Source of the DNA: Arthrospira sp. PCC 9108
GTDB lineage: Bacteria; Cyanobacteriota; Cyanobacteriia; Cyanobacteriales; Microcoleaceae
Length of the DNA: 64,000 nt
Reading direction: 5' to 3'
Assembly (NCBI GenBank): GCA_016745315.1
Contig: CP066886.1
Location: 2,604,501 to 2,668,500, forward strand
Part shown: piece after piece, positions 29,004 to 38,029 of the stretch
Layout: each line of letters starts with the position of its first letter
Position numbering within the stretch: the stretch's first letter is position 1
Notes under the pieces: generated by a model
What the model saw: only the letters and a program-made list of their open reading frames with translations
Told to the model about the DNA's origin: nothing
Databases searched by the model: none
Made by a program: the position numbers and the translations under genes

Positions 29004-29207
29004 CTAAAGTGCATTTAAACCTAACATTCCTTGGAGGGTAAAGTAGGTAAATGAGAATACACTTATTAGTAAACTTAACAGGGCGATCGCTGTCACAGGA
29101 CGGTTTAAAAGAGGTTTGAGACGTTCAAACAGGAAATAGAAAATCCCCAGAGTAAACGTAATCAGGTAGCGGGGATAGCGGGATACATTCTGAAAAAAGT
29201 CTTGCAT
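29004..29207 (-). CDS. DUF751 (Ycf33-like) small membrane protein
   Basis: A 67-residue protein with two hydrophobic helices. The N-terminus MQDFFQNVSRYPRYLITF and the second-helix context NRPVTAIALLSLL match the DUF751/Ycf33 family, found in cyanobacteria and some algal plastids. Its function is not established. Length equals that of the family. It sits alone between the sugar transporter operon and the hybrid kinase, flanked on both sides by hairpins, which suggests its own short transcript. A TATAAT-like string in the upstream gap could act as its minus-10 element. Confidence 0.85.
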   Translation of the reverse strand: MQDFFQNVSRYPRYLITFTLGIFYFLFERLKPLLNRPVTAIALLSLLISVFSFTYFTLQGMLGLNAL

Positions 29208-29261
29208 AGGTTAATCTAATTCAATGGCTAGGGAGTGACATCAGTATACCATTATAATTAA

Positions 29262-29292
29262 TTAACTGGGCAACTGTTGCTAGTTGCCCCTA
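29262..29292 (-). terminator. Terminator-like hairpin after the sugar ABC transporter operon
   Basis: GGGCAACT at 29268-29275 pairs perfectly with AGTTGCCC at 29282-29289, with a six-base loop. On the minus strand it is followed by an AT-rich tail (AGTTAATTAATT). It is positioned to end the four-gene ABC transporter operon. Confidence 0.6.
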
Positions 29293-29313
29293 GGGATGTA
29301 CTCAACAATTGAG

Positions 29314-30378
29314 TTAATTTAGGCGATCGCCTGATTCGAGATCAAACCAGTGCATCTGTTTTCGCGATAGGCTTAATTTTACCTGCTCACTTTCCCAAAG
29401 TTGGTCAGCCGGAATCACCGCCCGCAGAGTTTGTTCAGAGCCGTTAATGCGGACACTCAAAAGTTTTTCTTTACCCAAATCTTCCATTAAATAGACCTGT
29501 CCTTCAACTATATCGCCATCGGCTTCCTCTCCTAAAGATACATCCTCTGGACGAATCCCAAAAACCACAGCTTTTGGGGAAGTTGGTAAATAGGGTAAAG
29601 TTAAACTAAACTCTCCTAAAATCGCCTGATTTTCCTGACAGTCTAAGGTTAATAAATTCATTTGGGGACTGCCCACAAATCCCGCTACAAACCGATTAGC
29701 AGGCTGCATATAAATCTCACTAGGAGAGGCTAACTGCTGCAAATATCCATCATAAAGCACCGCAATTTTACTAGAAAGAGTCATGGCTTCTGTTTGGTCA
29801 TGGGTGACATAAACCACAGGTTTTTGCTGAGATTCAAATAACTGTTTCAGGTCGGCGCGGACTTGTTCCCGCAACAGTGCATCTAAATTACTCAGGGGTT
29901 CATCTAACAGAAAAACATCAGGGTTACGGACTAGCGCTCTGGCTAAAGCCACCCGCTGACGCTGACCCCCAGAAAGTTGCCCAGGTTTACGCTCTAAGAG
30001 ATGTTGAATTCCCAAACGGTTCGATACATCATTAACCCGTTTTTCTATCTCTATACTATCAACTTTCCGCAATTTCAAAGAGGTTGAAATATTTTCAGAA
30101 ACGGTCATGTGAGGATATAACGCATAACTCTGAAATACCATCGCCATATTGCGTTTACCAGGGGGAATATTGGTTAAATCTTCTCCCCCTAAAATCACCT
30201 GACCCTGGGTAGGTTGATCTAACCCAGCAATCATCCTTAATAGGGTTGATTTCCCACAACCAGAGGGACCCAGAAGAGTGAGAAACTCCCCATCATTGAC
30301 ATTGACACTTACATCTTTAACTGGGATGACATTATGATCGAAGTGTTTACGCAGGTTTTTTAGTTCTAATTTAGCCAT
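29314..30378 (-). CDS. CUT1-type sugar ABC transporter ATPase (MalK/UgpC-like)
   Basis: A 354-residue ATPase. Walker A is LGPSGCGKSTLLRMIAGL, the signature LSGGQRQRVALARAL, Walker B VFLLDEPLSNLD and the switch His in VYVTHDQTEAM. The C-terminal 120 residues contain the TOBE/OB regulatory domain (FGIRPEDVSLGEE) typical of MalK/UgpC. It energises uptake of a sugar, oligosaccharide or polyol-glycoside with the two permeases and binding protein encoded upstream in the same operon. A fused or separate ATPase of this type serves glucosylglycerol or trehalose uptake in other cyanobacteria. Whether that holds here cannot be read directly. Confidence 0.95.
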   Translation of the reverse strand: MAKLELKNLRKHFDHNVIPVKDVSVNVNDGEFLTLLGPSGCGKSTLLRMIAGLDQPTQGQVILGGEDLTNIPPGKRNMAMVFQSYALYPHMTVSENISTSLKLRKVDSIEIEKRVNDVSNRLGIQHLLERKPGQLSGGQRQRVALARALVRNPDVFLLDEPLSNLDALLREQVRADLKQLFESQQKPVVYVTHDQTEAMTLSSKIAVLYDGYLQQLASPSEIYMQPANRFVAGFVGSPQMNLLTLDCQENQAILGEFSLTLPYLPTSPKAVVFGIRPEDVSLGEEADGDIVEGQVYLMEDLGKEKLLSVRINGSEQTLRAVIPADQLWESEQVKLSLSRKQMHWFDLESGDRLN

Positions 30379-30414
30379 GATTTCGATAATTACAGAACAT
30401 TTATTGAGGTGATT

Positions 30415-31287
30415 TTAGCCTTTGACAGCGCCGGCTGTGATTCCTTGAACAATACGACGTTGGAACATTAACACTAAAATAACTAGGGGAATAGTTCCGG
30501 TTACGGTAGCAGCAGCAATAGGACCATAGGGGATTTCAAAAATAGATGCACCTCCAATTTGTGCAACGGCTACCGGAATGGTATACATTTCTTCGCGGGT
30601 GATAAAGGTGAGGGCGAAAATAAACTCATTCCAGGCGAAAATAAAGGTGAGAATTCCGGTGGTTACTAAAGCAGGTATGGTCATGGGTACAACTATCTGT
30701 AACAGCATCCCAACGGTTCCATATCCGTCAATTTTGGCGGAGTCTTCTAGGTCTTTGGGTAGTTGTTGGAAAAAACTTCTCAAGACCAAAATTGTCAGGG
30801 GTAAATTAATGGCAGTGTAGGGGATAATTAGGGCGATGTAGTTGTTACCTAATCCCATAAATTTGACAATTTCCAGCAACCCTAAAAATAGGAGAACATA
30901 GGGAAACAAACTGATAATTAGGACAAAGCCGAGGATGACATTTTCTCCCGGTATTTTTAATCTAGTTAGGGTGTAGGCGGCGGGGGCTCCAACTCCTAAA
31001 CATAGAAGGGTTGAAGTTAGGGAAACTAAAGCACTATTAAACACATAGCGCAGAAAGTGCCAGCCTAAACTTTGATAGTGTTGAAAGGTGAGTTGATCCA
31101 AACTGGGAAAATAAACATTGGGAATGGTGGAAATAGATTCATTGGTTTTTAAAGAAGTTAGCAACTGCCATAATACGGGCGCTAGACAAAATATGATGGT
31201 GAGAATAACACCTATCCACAGTAAAATTCGACCCCAGTTTATTGGGCTTGTTTTATCAGTTTCTGAGGATTGATTAGCAACGGTCAT
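30415..31287 (-). CDS. Sugar ABC transporter permease (MalG-type)
   Basis: A 290-residue inner-membrane permease with six predicted helices. The cytoplasmic EAA-like loop is present as DLEDSAKIDGYGTVGML followed by PMTIPALVTTG, the usual contact site for the ATPase. The N-terminal tail is cytoplasmic and polar (TVANQSSETDKTSP). It is the second permease of the operon, beginning three bases after the first permease ends, and pairs with it to form the membrane channel. Family membership (binding-protein-dependent transport, CUT1) is clear. Substrate is unknown. Confidence 0.95.
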   Translation of the reverse strand: MTVANQSSETDKTSPINWGRILLWIGVILTIIFCLAPVLWQLLTSLKTNESISTIPNVYFPSLDQLTFQHYQSLGWHFLRYVFNSALVSLTSTLLCLGVGAPAAYTLTRLKIPGENVILGFVLIISLFPYVLLFLGLLEIVKFMGLGNNYIALIIPYTAINLPLTILVLRSFFQQLPKDLEDSAKIDGYGTVGMLLQIVVPMTIPALVTTGILTFIFAWNEFIFALTFITREEMYTIPVAVAQIGGASIFEIPYGPIAAATVTGTIPLVILVLMFQRRIVQGITAGAVKG

Positions 31288-31290
31288 TGA

Positions 31291-32208
31291 TTATTTACCT
31301 CCCATAACATTTACGCGAGTTCTTGATAGGAAAAAGGCAGCGATCGCCACAGCTAAAATCAGCAGTAAAAAGGTGACTACAACTAAGGATGCACCATAGC
31401 CAAAATCCAGATATCGGCGCACCGTAGCATAGATATAAATAGACACGGTTTCTGTAGCCCCACCGGGTCCCCCGCCAGTCATGACTTGCACCAAGTCAAA
31501 AATACCAAATGCTTGGGCAAACCGAAACAGTAAAGCAATGATAATTTGGGGCATCACTAGGGGGATAGTAATTTGCCAAAAACTCTGCCACTGGTTAGCG
31601 CCATCAATGGCATGGGCTTCATATAAATCACTAGAAATAGACTGCAAACCAGCTAGGAGAATAATGGCAATAAAAGGGGTGGTTTTCCACACATCAGCGA
31701 TAATCATAGCTGACATAGCGCGGGTGGGATCGCCTAGCCAAGTAATCTGGCTATCAATGAATCCTAAGCGGGTAAGAATATCATTAACTACCCCATACTG
31801 ATCGTTAAAAATCCACGCCCAGGCTAACCCCATGACGGCTGTGGGTAACGCCCAAGGAATTAGGGAAGATGTGCGGACAAAACCTCGCCCAAAAAATGCT
31901 TGATTTAATACTAAGGCGATGCCCATACCAATCACCAATTCTAAGAAAATAGAGATGATGGTAAAAACGCTAGTATTCCACATGGTTTGCCAAAAGCGAC
32001 CATCTCCAATTAGGCGCTGATAGTTGGCTAATCCTGAAAAAATTGGTTCTAATTGAGTGCCTAAATTATTGGTAAATAAACTCAACCAAAATGCCCGACC
32101 TATGGGGTAAATAAACACAAAGCCAAGAATTAGCAAAGCTGGTGCTATTAAGATCCATCCGGTGAGTTTCTCTTGGCGTTCCATCTGATTGTTAATTCTT
32201 TCATTCAT
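31291..32208 (-). CDS. Sugar ABC transporter permease (MalF-type)
   Basis: A 305-residue inner-membrane permease with six helices. The first lies at about residues 18-38 (LIAPALLILGFVFIYPIGRA). The EAA motif reads LYEAHAIDGANQWQSFW followed by ITIPLVMPQI. It belongs to the CUT1 family and forms the heterodimeric channel with the MalG-type protein encoded just downstream. It begins 11 bases after the binding protein gene ends. GGGPGGATETVSIYIY near residue 245 is typical of UgpA/MalF-like permeases. Substrate not assignable. Confidence 0.95.
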   Translation of the reverse strand: MNERINNQMERQEKLTGWILIAPALLILGFVFIYPIGRAFWLSLFTNNLGTQLEPIFSGLANYQRLIGDGRFWQTMWNTSVFTIISIFLELVIGMGIALVLNQAFFGRGFVRTSSLIPWALPTAVMGLAWAWIFNDQYGVVNDILTRLGFIDSQITWLGDPTRAMSAMIIADVWKTTPFIAIILLAGLQSISSDLYEAHAIDGANQWQSFWQITIPLVMPQIIIALLFRFAQAFGIFDLVQVMTGGGPGGATETVSIYIYATVRRYLDFGYGASLVVVTFLLLILAVAIAAFFLSRTRVNVMGGK

Positions 32209-32218
32209 GATTAATCAG

Positions 32219-33532
32219 TTATCGATTCAACAGGGCGCGGGTTTCATTGGCGGCGGCTTCCATGGCTTTTTCTGGGGTTCTGCTTCCGGTTAGGGCGGCG
32301 CTTAGATACCTTTGCAAAATATCAGAAGCCTGGGCATATTGAGCGATCGGAGGCCTTAAAACTGGGTTCTGTACTACTTGTAATAAGTTGGGAAGATAGC
32401 TAAACTTCTCGACTAATTTTGGGTCATTAAATAGGGAGATTCTGGAGGGTACATAACCAGTTTCTAAAAAGTATTTGCGCTGAACTTCGGGTTGATTAAA
32501 GAAGTTGATCACCGCCCAGGCTTCATCTTTATGGCGAGAAGTAGAGGAAATGCCAAATCCCCAACCTCCTAAACAAGCACCACTATTTTTACCTGGGGCG
32601 TGTACCATTGGTTTAATGGCAAAATTTCCGGCTATGTCTGAGTTGGAGGCGAGGGAATAAACATAAGGCCAGTTTCTTAAAAAGGCAGTATTACCACTTT
32701 CAAATAGGCGGCGAGTTTCTTCTTCGGCGTAGGTGGTCACTCCGGGGGGAGAAATGTTTTTGGTAATGGTATCTCGGAGAAATTGCACAGCGGCGATCGC
32801 TTCCGGTTTATCTAATCCTACTTCTTTGGTCTCTGGGTCGATCCAAAATCCTCCAGAACCTTCTAAAATTTCGGTAAACATAGCCGATAAACCTTCGTAT
32901 TGTCTACCTTGCCACAAATAACCCCATTGGGCTAAATCTTGTTCTTGTAGCCTTTGGGATATGTCTATTAATTCCTCGAAGGTGTCAGGAGGTTCTGCGC
33001 CAATTTCGGCTAATAAATCAGTCCGATAATAGAGCATTCCTCCGTCTGTACGGAAGGGCATTCTATAAAGTTTATCTTGATAGCGTCCCCCTTCAATATC
33101 TCCTTCTAAATAAGCCTGTAACTGTCCTGGAGTCACCCGATTAGATAAATCATATAACCACCCAGCGGCTGCGAACTTTTGCACCCAAACGATATCCATA
33201 TAAGCGAGATCGTAGGGAGAATCTCCGAGTAAAAAAGCGGAGGTGTAGAGGTCTTCAACTAAATTGGTGTTATTGGGTCCGCTGATGACTTCTAAGCGGA
33301 TATTTTCGTGGTTTTCATTAAAGTCTTTAACCAGGGGTTGCCATTGGGCTGCTTCCAAGGCTTGGACTAACACCCTCACGGTTACGGGTTGTTGGCTAAA
33401 AACGGGAACAATAACGCACAATACCGCTAAGAAACTGGCGATCGCTAATCCTAAATTTCGCCAAAATCTGGAAGCTCTTAGATTAAATAAGCGGGTCTTA
33501 GTTTTGACATTAACTCTGTGTTCCTGTAACAT
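32219..33532 (-). CDS. Extracellular solute-binding protein (family 1), sugar ABC transporter
   Basis: A protein of about 437 residues and the first gene of the transporter operon. A basic N-terminus leads into the hydrophobic segment LAIASFLAVLCVIVPVFS at about 32-50, a signal peptide or anchor without a lipobox cysteine. The mature part shows the binding fold of SBP_bac_1: ALEAAQWQPLVKDFNENH, GDSPYDLAYMDIVWV and NTAFLRNWPYVYSL. I place the start at ATG 33532; a TTG at 33565 would add eleven residues. It binds sugar or glycoside in the periplasm and delivers it to the two permeases. Identity of the ligand is unknown. Confidence 0.92.
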   Translation of the reverse strand: MLQEHRVNVKTKTRLFNLRASRFWRNLGLAIASFLAVLCVIVPVFSQQPVTVRVLVQALEAAQWQPLVKDFNENHENIRLEVISGPNNTNLVEDLYTSAFLLGDSPYDLAYMDIVWVQKFAAAGWLYDLSNRVTPGQLQAYLEGDIEGGRYQDKLYRMPFRTDGGMLYYRTDLLAEIGAEPPDTFEELIDISQRLQEQDLAQWGYLWQGRQYEGLSAMFTEILEGSGGFWIDPETKEVGLDKPEAIAAVQFLRDTITKNISPPGVTTYAEEETRRLFESGNTAFLRNWPYVYSLASNSDIAGNFAIKPMVHAPGKNSGACLGGWGFGISSTSRHKDEAWAVINFFNQPEVQRKYFLETGYVPSRISLFNDPKLVEKFSYLPNLLQVVQNPVLRPPIAQYAQASDILQRYLSAALTGSRTPEKAMEAAANETRALLNR

Positions 33533-33565
33533 TATTAAATTTTCCCAATTGACAACCGGAAACAA

Positions 33566-33920
33566 TACCTATGTCCTAAGAGAGACCTGATCAACCCTAG
33601 TATCAAATCAGGTCAGGGCTATATTTTGCTTATGATTATACAAATTTGGGGGAATTATGGCAAGGCAACTTTAGATTACTTAATATATATTTTTCAGGTG
33701 CTGATCTTCAAATTTCCGTATAATCTGACACAGTATTGATTGTATTCATCTTTTCAGTAGGATAGTATCAACCAATTAAAAACTATTTTTATCCATTAAT
33801 TATCGTGGAGCGATCGCTGACCAACCCCCTAGCATAACAATTACATTGACTTATAGACGCGACCCTAGTAAAATCTTCGGAAGGTTAATTGATCAGACCT
33901 TGATAATTTAGGAAAGACCA
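33566..33920. promoter_or_regulatory. Divergent promoter region between ABC transporter and serS
   Basis: This 355-bp gap separates the leftward sugar transporter operon from rightward serS. It contains one HIP1 octamer near 33811 and AT-rich stretches with TATAAT-like strings. GGAAAG just before 33921 can serve as ribosome binding site for the GTG start of serS. No small gene, repeat or riboswitch was recognised. Confidence 0.4.
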
Positions 33921-35216
33921 GTGTTAGACATTAAACTGATTCGGGAAAATCCACAAGAGATTCAACAACGCCTCAACCGTCGGGGAAACTATGACCTAGA
34001 AGCCATCTTAGAATTAGATGAAAAACGGAGGGAACTTGAACAGCAACGCATTCAACTAGAAACCCGCAGCAACGAGATCGGTAAACTTGTAGGAGAAAAA
34101 ATCAAATCGGGAACCGACCCCAAAGGGCCAGAAATTCAAGCATTGAGGGAAGAAGGACAGCAAATAAAGTCCCAGTTAAGTGACTTAGAACCCCAAGAAA
34201 AAGACCTAGAATCACAAATTACTAGCCTATTACTTCCGTTACCAAACCTTCCTAGTGACACCACCCCAGAGGGAAAAAGCGAAGCCGAAAATGTGGAAGT
34301 ACGCCGCTGGGGAGATGAATATAAACTCCCAAATACGGATATTTTACCCCATTGGGAAATCGGAGAAAAGCTAGGAATTCTCAACTTTGAACGAGGGGTA
34401 AAGATTGCCCAAAGTCGTTTTGTTAGCTTAGTGGGTGCTGGGGCGGCATTAGAGCGCGCATTAGTTCAATTTATGCTGGATACTCACACAGCTAACGGCT
34501 ATTTAGAAGTGATACCACCCCTGCTAGTTAATAGTATATCTTTAACTGCTACAGGTCAATTACCTAAATTTGCGGAAGAGAGTTTTAAATGTGCTGATGA
34601 TGATTTATGGTTAATTCCTACTTCAGAAGTACCGGTAGTTAACCTATATCGTGATGAAATTTTAGAAGGTGAACAACTCCCTATTTATCACTGTTCATTT
34701 ACTCCATGTTTTCGGCGGGAGGCGGGAAGCTATGGAAAGGATACCAGAGGTCTAATTAGACTGCATCAGTTTAATAAAGTGGAATTGGTGAAATTAGTAC
34801 ACCCAGATACTTCGGAGTTAGAACATGAAAAACTGGTAGCAGATGCTGAAGGAATTTTACAGGCTTTAAAATTACCCTATCGCGTTATAGAATTGTGTAC
34901 CGGAGATTTGGGATTTGCGGCGGCTAAATGTTATGATTTGGAAGTATGGCTACCTTCAGCAGGAACTTACCGAGAAATTTCGAGTTGTTCTAATGTTAAA
35001 GATTTCCAAGCCAGACGTGCCAATATTCGCTTCCGGGAAGCGAAAGGCGACCCTAAGAAAAAGAAAAAGAAAACTGAGTTTGTTCATGCTTTAAATGGTT
35101 CTGGTTTGGCGGTTGGACGAACTATGGCGGCCGTTTTAGAAAACTATCAGCAGCCGGACGGAAGCGTTAAGGTTCCCGAGGTTTTGCAGCCTTATTTGGG
35201 GCGAGAGGTTTTGTAA
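33921..35216 (+). CDS. serS: Seryl-tRNA synthetase
   Basis: A 431-residue class II synthetase that charges tRNA-Ser with serine and starts at GTG. MLDIKLIRENPQEIQQRL begins the N-terminal coiled-coil arm (about 1-110), which contacts the long variable arm of the tRNA. Class II motif 2 is CFRREAGSYGKDTRGLIRLH and motif 3 is GSGLAVGRTMAAVLENYQ. Length and domain order fit bacterial SerRS. A lysine-rich insert KGDPKKKKKKTEFVHALNG near residue 380 is longer than in many relatives but does not interrupt the frame. It is transcribed alone, with a hairpin shared with the convergent neighbour after the stop. Confidence 0.97.
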   Translation: MLDIKLIRENPQEIQQRLNRRGNYDLEAILELDEKRRELEQQRIQLETRSNEIGKLVGEKIKSGTDPKGPEIQALREEGQQIKSQLSDLEPQEKDLESQITSLLLPLPNLPSDTTPEGKSEAENVEVRRWGDEYKLPNTDILPHWEIGEKLGILNFERGVKIAQSRFVSLVGAGAALERALVQFMLDTHTANGYLEVIPPLLVNSISLTATGQLPKFAEESFKCADDDLWLIPTSEVPVVNLYRDEILEGEQLPIYHCSFTPCFRREAGSYGKDTRGLIRLHQFNKVELVKLVHPDTSELEHEKLVADAEGILQALKLPYRVIELCTGDLGFAAAKCYDLEVWLPSAGTYREISSCSNVKDFQARRANIRFREAKGDPKKKKKKTEFVHALNGSGLAVGRTMAAVLENYQQPDGSVKVPEVLQPYLGREVL

Positions 35217-35238
35217 AATGTGGCTGGTATGTTAACTT

Positions 35239-35274
35239 AAAAAAACAGTGGGGTTTTGCTTAGGCTTAACCCCA
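35239..35274 (-). terminator. Rho-independent terminator for the SMR/EamA-like gene
   Basis: TGGGGTT at 35249-35255 pairs perfectly with AACCCCA at 35268-35274. On the minus strand the hairpin is followed by a run of seven T (A run at 35239-35245 on the plus strand). It lies right after the stop of the minus-strand transporter gene. Confidence 0.8.
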
Positions 35275-35293
35275 AGGTAAAAATCAACGATTT

Positions 35294-35644
35294 TCAGCGG
35301 GACATAATAATGATACCAGTAAAAATTAGGGAAAGTCCGATCCACTGATTAAAATCAAATCTTTCACCAAATAGTAAATTTCCGGCGATCGCAATTAAAG
35401 TAAAGCTAATTCCGGCAAAAATTGGATAAGCAGTAGAAACCGGAAGTTGATCTAAGGCTTTAGCAAATAAAATCACATTAACCCCATAGACCATAATGCC
35501 ACCAATAAACCAAGGAGAAAGCAACAGAGTTAACAAACTTGGATCGGTAGCTACCAGTCGCGATTTTTTTAACAGCAAACTACCGACACAGTTATTAATT
35601 GCTGCCAAAATCAAAAATCCCCAACCACTTAAATAAAAATTCAT
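35294..35644 (-). CDS. SMR/EamA-like small membrane transporter
   Basis: A 116-residue protein with four hydrophobic helices. PVSTAYPIFAGISFTLIAIAG followed by GERFDFNQWIGLSLIFTGII matches the C-terminal half-repeat of EamA/small multidrug resistance proteins. The first-helix glutamate that couples protons in EmrE is not present at the usual place (AAINNCVGSLLLKKS), so a drug efflux role is doubtful. ArnE/ArnF-like lipid-linked sugar flippases share this fold, and the adjacent upstream gene is a GT39-like enzyme. A polyprenyl-sugar role is therefore possible, as inference. It follows that gene by 20 bp. Confidence 0.8.
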   Translation of the reverse strand: MNFYLSGWGFLILAAINNCVGSLLLKKSRLVATDPSLLTLLLSPWFIGGIMVYGVNVILFAKALDQLPVSTAYPIFAGISFTLIAIAGNLLFGERFDFNQWIGLSLIFTGIIIMSR

Positions 35645-35664
35645 AGGATACCATTTAACTTAAT

Positions 35665-37301
35665 TTATTCTAGCCATTTAGTGTTAATGACTCTGCCGCC
35701 AGAGTAATAACCTACTTCCCCAGGTTGAATCCTGTCTTTGATTTGAATGCGAAAAGATTGCATAGTCTGAAAATCCACATCAGAAATTATAAAGTTTTGG
35801 GTTTCTAATCTTTGGTCAAAGGGAATATGCACATTCATAAAATAAGTACCTGGTGATAATAGTTTAACCCAGTATTCTCGATCGCCAATGCGGTCTACAT
35901 TTAAAGAATTAGAGGGATTAATCAAATTATTAAATGTGGCATTGTTGAGTAATTCAATTTCTGACTCTGCAAAAAGTTGGCCAGCAGCATATAAGCCATT
36001 GCGATAAATATAGACTCCATTTAAGTTGTCTGGTATATTAATTAAAAACATTCTGCGTCCTTGGATTTCCTGATCAATGCTTTCAATTATCTGTTTAGCT
36101 ATCTGTCCCGCTAAATTCCAGTTTTGATTAAAACTATACAAATAATAAGATAAAATGATTGATATCATCAGAAATTGAATTGCTAAAAGTACACGAAATC
36201 TAGCCAGAGAAACACCAATAACTAATACCAATAAAATCACCAAAAATGCTGATGGTAAATATAGGAGTCTTTCTCCTTCTGTATGGGACAAGGAAATGCG
36301 AATATTAATCACAGGCAATAAAGAAGTTCCAAATAATCCTAACAAAAGAAGTGCTAATTTTGCAATTAATATATAAACCCCTTGTTGGCACAAACAGACG
36401 ACCACAAAAGTACAAATAATGGTCATAAATATGGCAAAAAATATCACCCAGTTTTCTTCTGGAATATTAGGAAGTGGGGGAATGATAATTCTGAGGCTAG
36501 AAGCCAAACCTCGCTGGATAATGTCAAGATTAAAGTTGGTGTGAACCCCGCTTCCGTAGCCTCCTAAAAATTGTCTAATTCCCAAGTATCTTAGCCCCAA
36601 ATAAATTGGCAAAACTGAGGCATACATTAGCGGTAAATATAGTATTTCTAATAAATTAATGTAATAGTTTTTATTCAGGTAATTATATAATTCATATAAA
36701 AATACTAATCCTGGGTAAATAATGACTGATTCTTTGGATAGTAAACCCAGAAAAAATAGGATATATGATATAAAAAATAATCGGTTATTGTCGGTTTCTT
36801 TATATTTAAGATAACCACAAAATGCCGCCAAGCCAAAGCAAGTAGCGACGAGATCGGATCTGGCTGATATCCAGGTAACAGCTTCAACATGACTATGAAG
36901 AATAATGAAAATAAAGCCGGAGACTAGGGAGAAAATATTAATTAATTTTCCGGCTATATCTGCACCCCTAAACAACAGCCGAGACATTGCATAAACCAGA
37001 AAAGCATTTAAGCCATGGAAAAATAAGTTGGTGAGGTGATAACCAAGGGGTTCAGTTCCCAGAGTTGATAATCAGCAAATAGAGTTAGGGAAATTAGGGG
37101 ACGAAAAAATACATCTGGTGGGGTTGTCCAGACACCAAATGCACCTTTGGTTTTAATTTGATAAATCCAGTTAAAATCATCGGATAAGAAAAAAGAGTTG
37201 ATGATGTTTCCATAGGCGATCGCTGTTAAAATCCAGCCAGAAATTAAAGTGATTGCGTGCCATTTTAACCAGGAATCCGTCTGCTTTTGGGATTTTATCA
37301 T
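35665..37301 (-). pseudogene. GT39-like membrane glycosyltransferase, frameshifted
   Basis: Two adjoining minus-strand frames, 37008-37301 (97 aa) and 35665-36987 (440 aa), are parts of one gene. The first starts at ATG and has DxD-like FFLSDDFNWIYQ in the first loop after one helix. It then runs into PLVITSPTYFSMA and stops. If one more G is read in the G run at 37047-37050 (plus strand), the frame continues PLGYHLTNLFFHGLNAFLVY and joins MSRLLFRG. Restored length is 1638 bp, exactly 546 codons with the stop. The protein would have many membrane helices and a soluble C-terminal tail. Either a sequencing error or a real one-base deletion. An EamA-like gene follows. Confidence 0.88.
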
Positions 37302-37423
37302 CTTTGTTTAAAACCAATTAGAACTTTATTTTAAAATCAAATTAATGGTCAGTATACCCATAAAATTTGACGGTAAATTACCCCGATAGCCAGCTATTAA
37401 GATATTAATAGTTCCAGCCAATT

Positions 37424-37858
37424 CTACTGACTAAAATTAATAGAAAATCGCTGTCCTTCGATAGTTCCAGCCACAAAAATAGAACTAATCTCATTGTGGG
37501 AATTATAGCGAATATTGGCAGTTCCCATAACTCCGGGAATTGTCGCCCCAGTAATTTTCATCTCCAAACCAGAAGCCGTTTCGCGGGCTATATTACCCGT
37601 TAACTTGACTGGATTTTCCCTACTATCCCAAAAGGTTAGTTCAGCATTACCACTGCTATCAACATTAATAGAGGCGGCGGTAATAGATTCTTGAAAGCGA
37701 CTATTAACCGAATAAATTCCACTACCAGTTTGACTAAGTTGTAATTCTCGGCGGGTAGTTTGAGCGCGCGCCATAGGTGTTGGCATCACGGTTAAAGACC
37801 CAGGGGATACCCCTACCAAAATTCCTAGCATAATTAGCCAAAATCGGTGAATATTCAT
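37424..37858 (-). CDS. Exported hypothetical protein
   Basis: A 144-residue protein of unknown function. The N-terminal hydrophobic stretch IHRFWLIMLGILVGVSPGSL leads to a probable signal peptidase site (PMARAQ, about residue 32), so it is exported. The mature part is mostly beta-type, with ITAASINVDSSGNAELTFWD, and ends in a strand pattern (GQRFSINFSQ). I chose ATG at 37858; a TTG at 37876 would add six residues. It is not linked to neighbours: a 122-bp gap and the broken GT39-like gene lie downstream, and the kinase gene is divergent. No known family was recognised. Confidence 0.7.
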   Translation of the reverse strand: MNIHRFWLIMLGILVGVSPGSLTVMPTPMARAQTTRRELQLSQTGSGIYSVNSRFQESITAASINVDSSGNAELTFWDSRENPVKLTGNIARETASGLEMKITGATIPGVMGTANIRYNSHNEISSIFVAGTIEGQRFSINFSQ

Positions 37859-38029
37859 GGTTATTTTTTTCTGCAAAACTTACCCAACAAGCGATCGCCA
37901 TTAGGGACAGAACCCCTAATCATCAGATCCATTTCTTGACCACTATCTGTCAATCTATTTTATACTGCATCAACCTCAAATGATCAAATTTGCGGTATGA
38001 TATGCAATTTAGCACTGGTAGGACATCAG

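Noticed and set aside
35294..35644. EmrE-type drug efflux pump
   Set aside because: The conserved first-helix glutamate is not seen. It is described only as an SMR/EamA-like protein.
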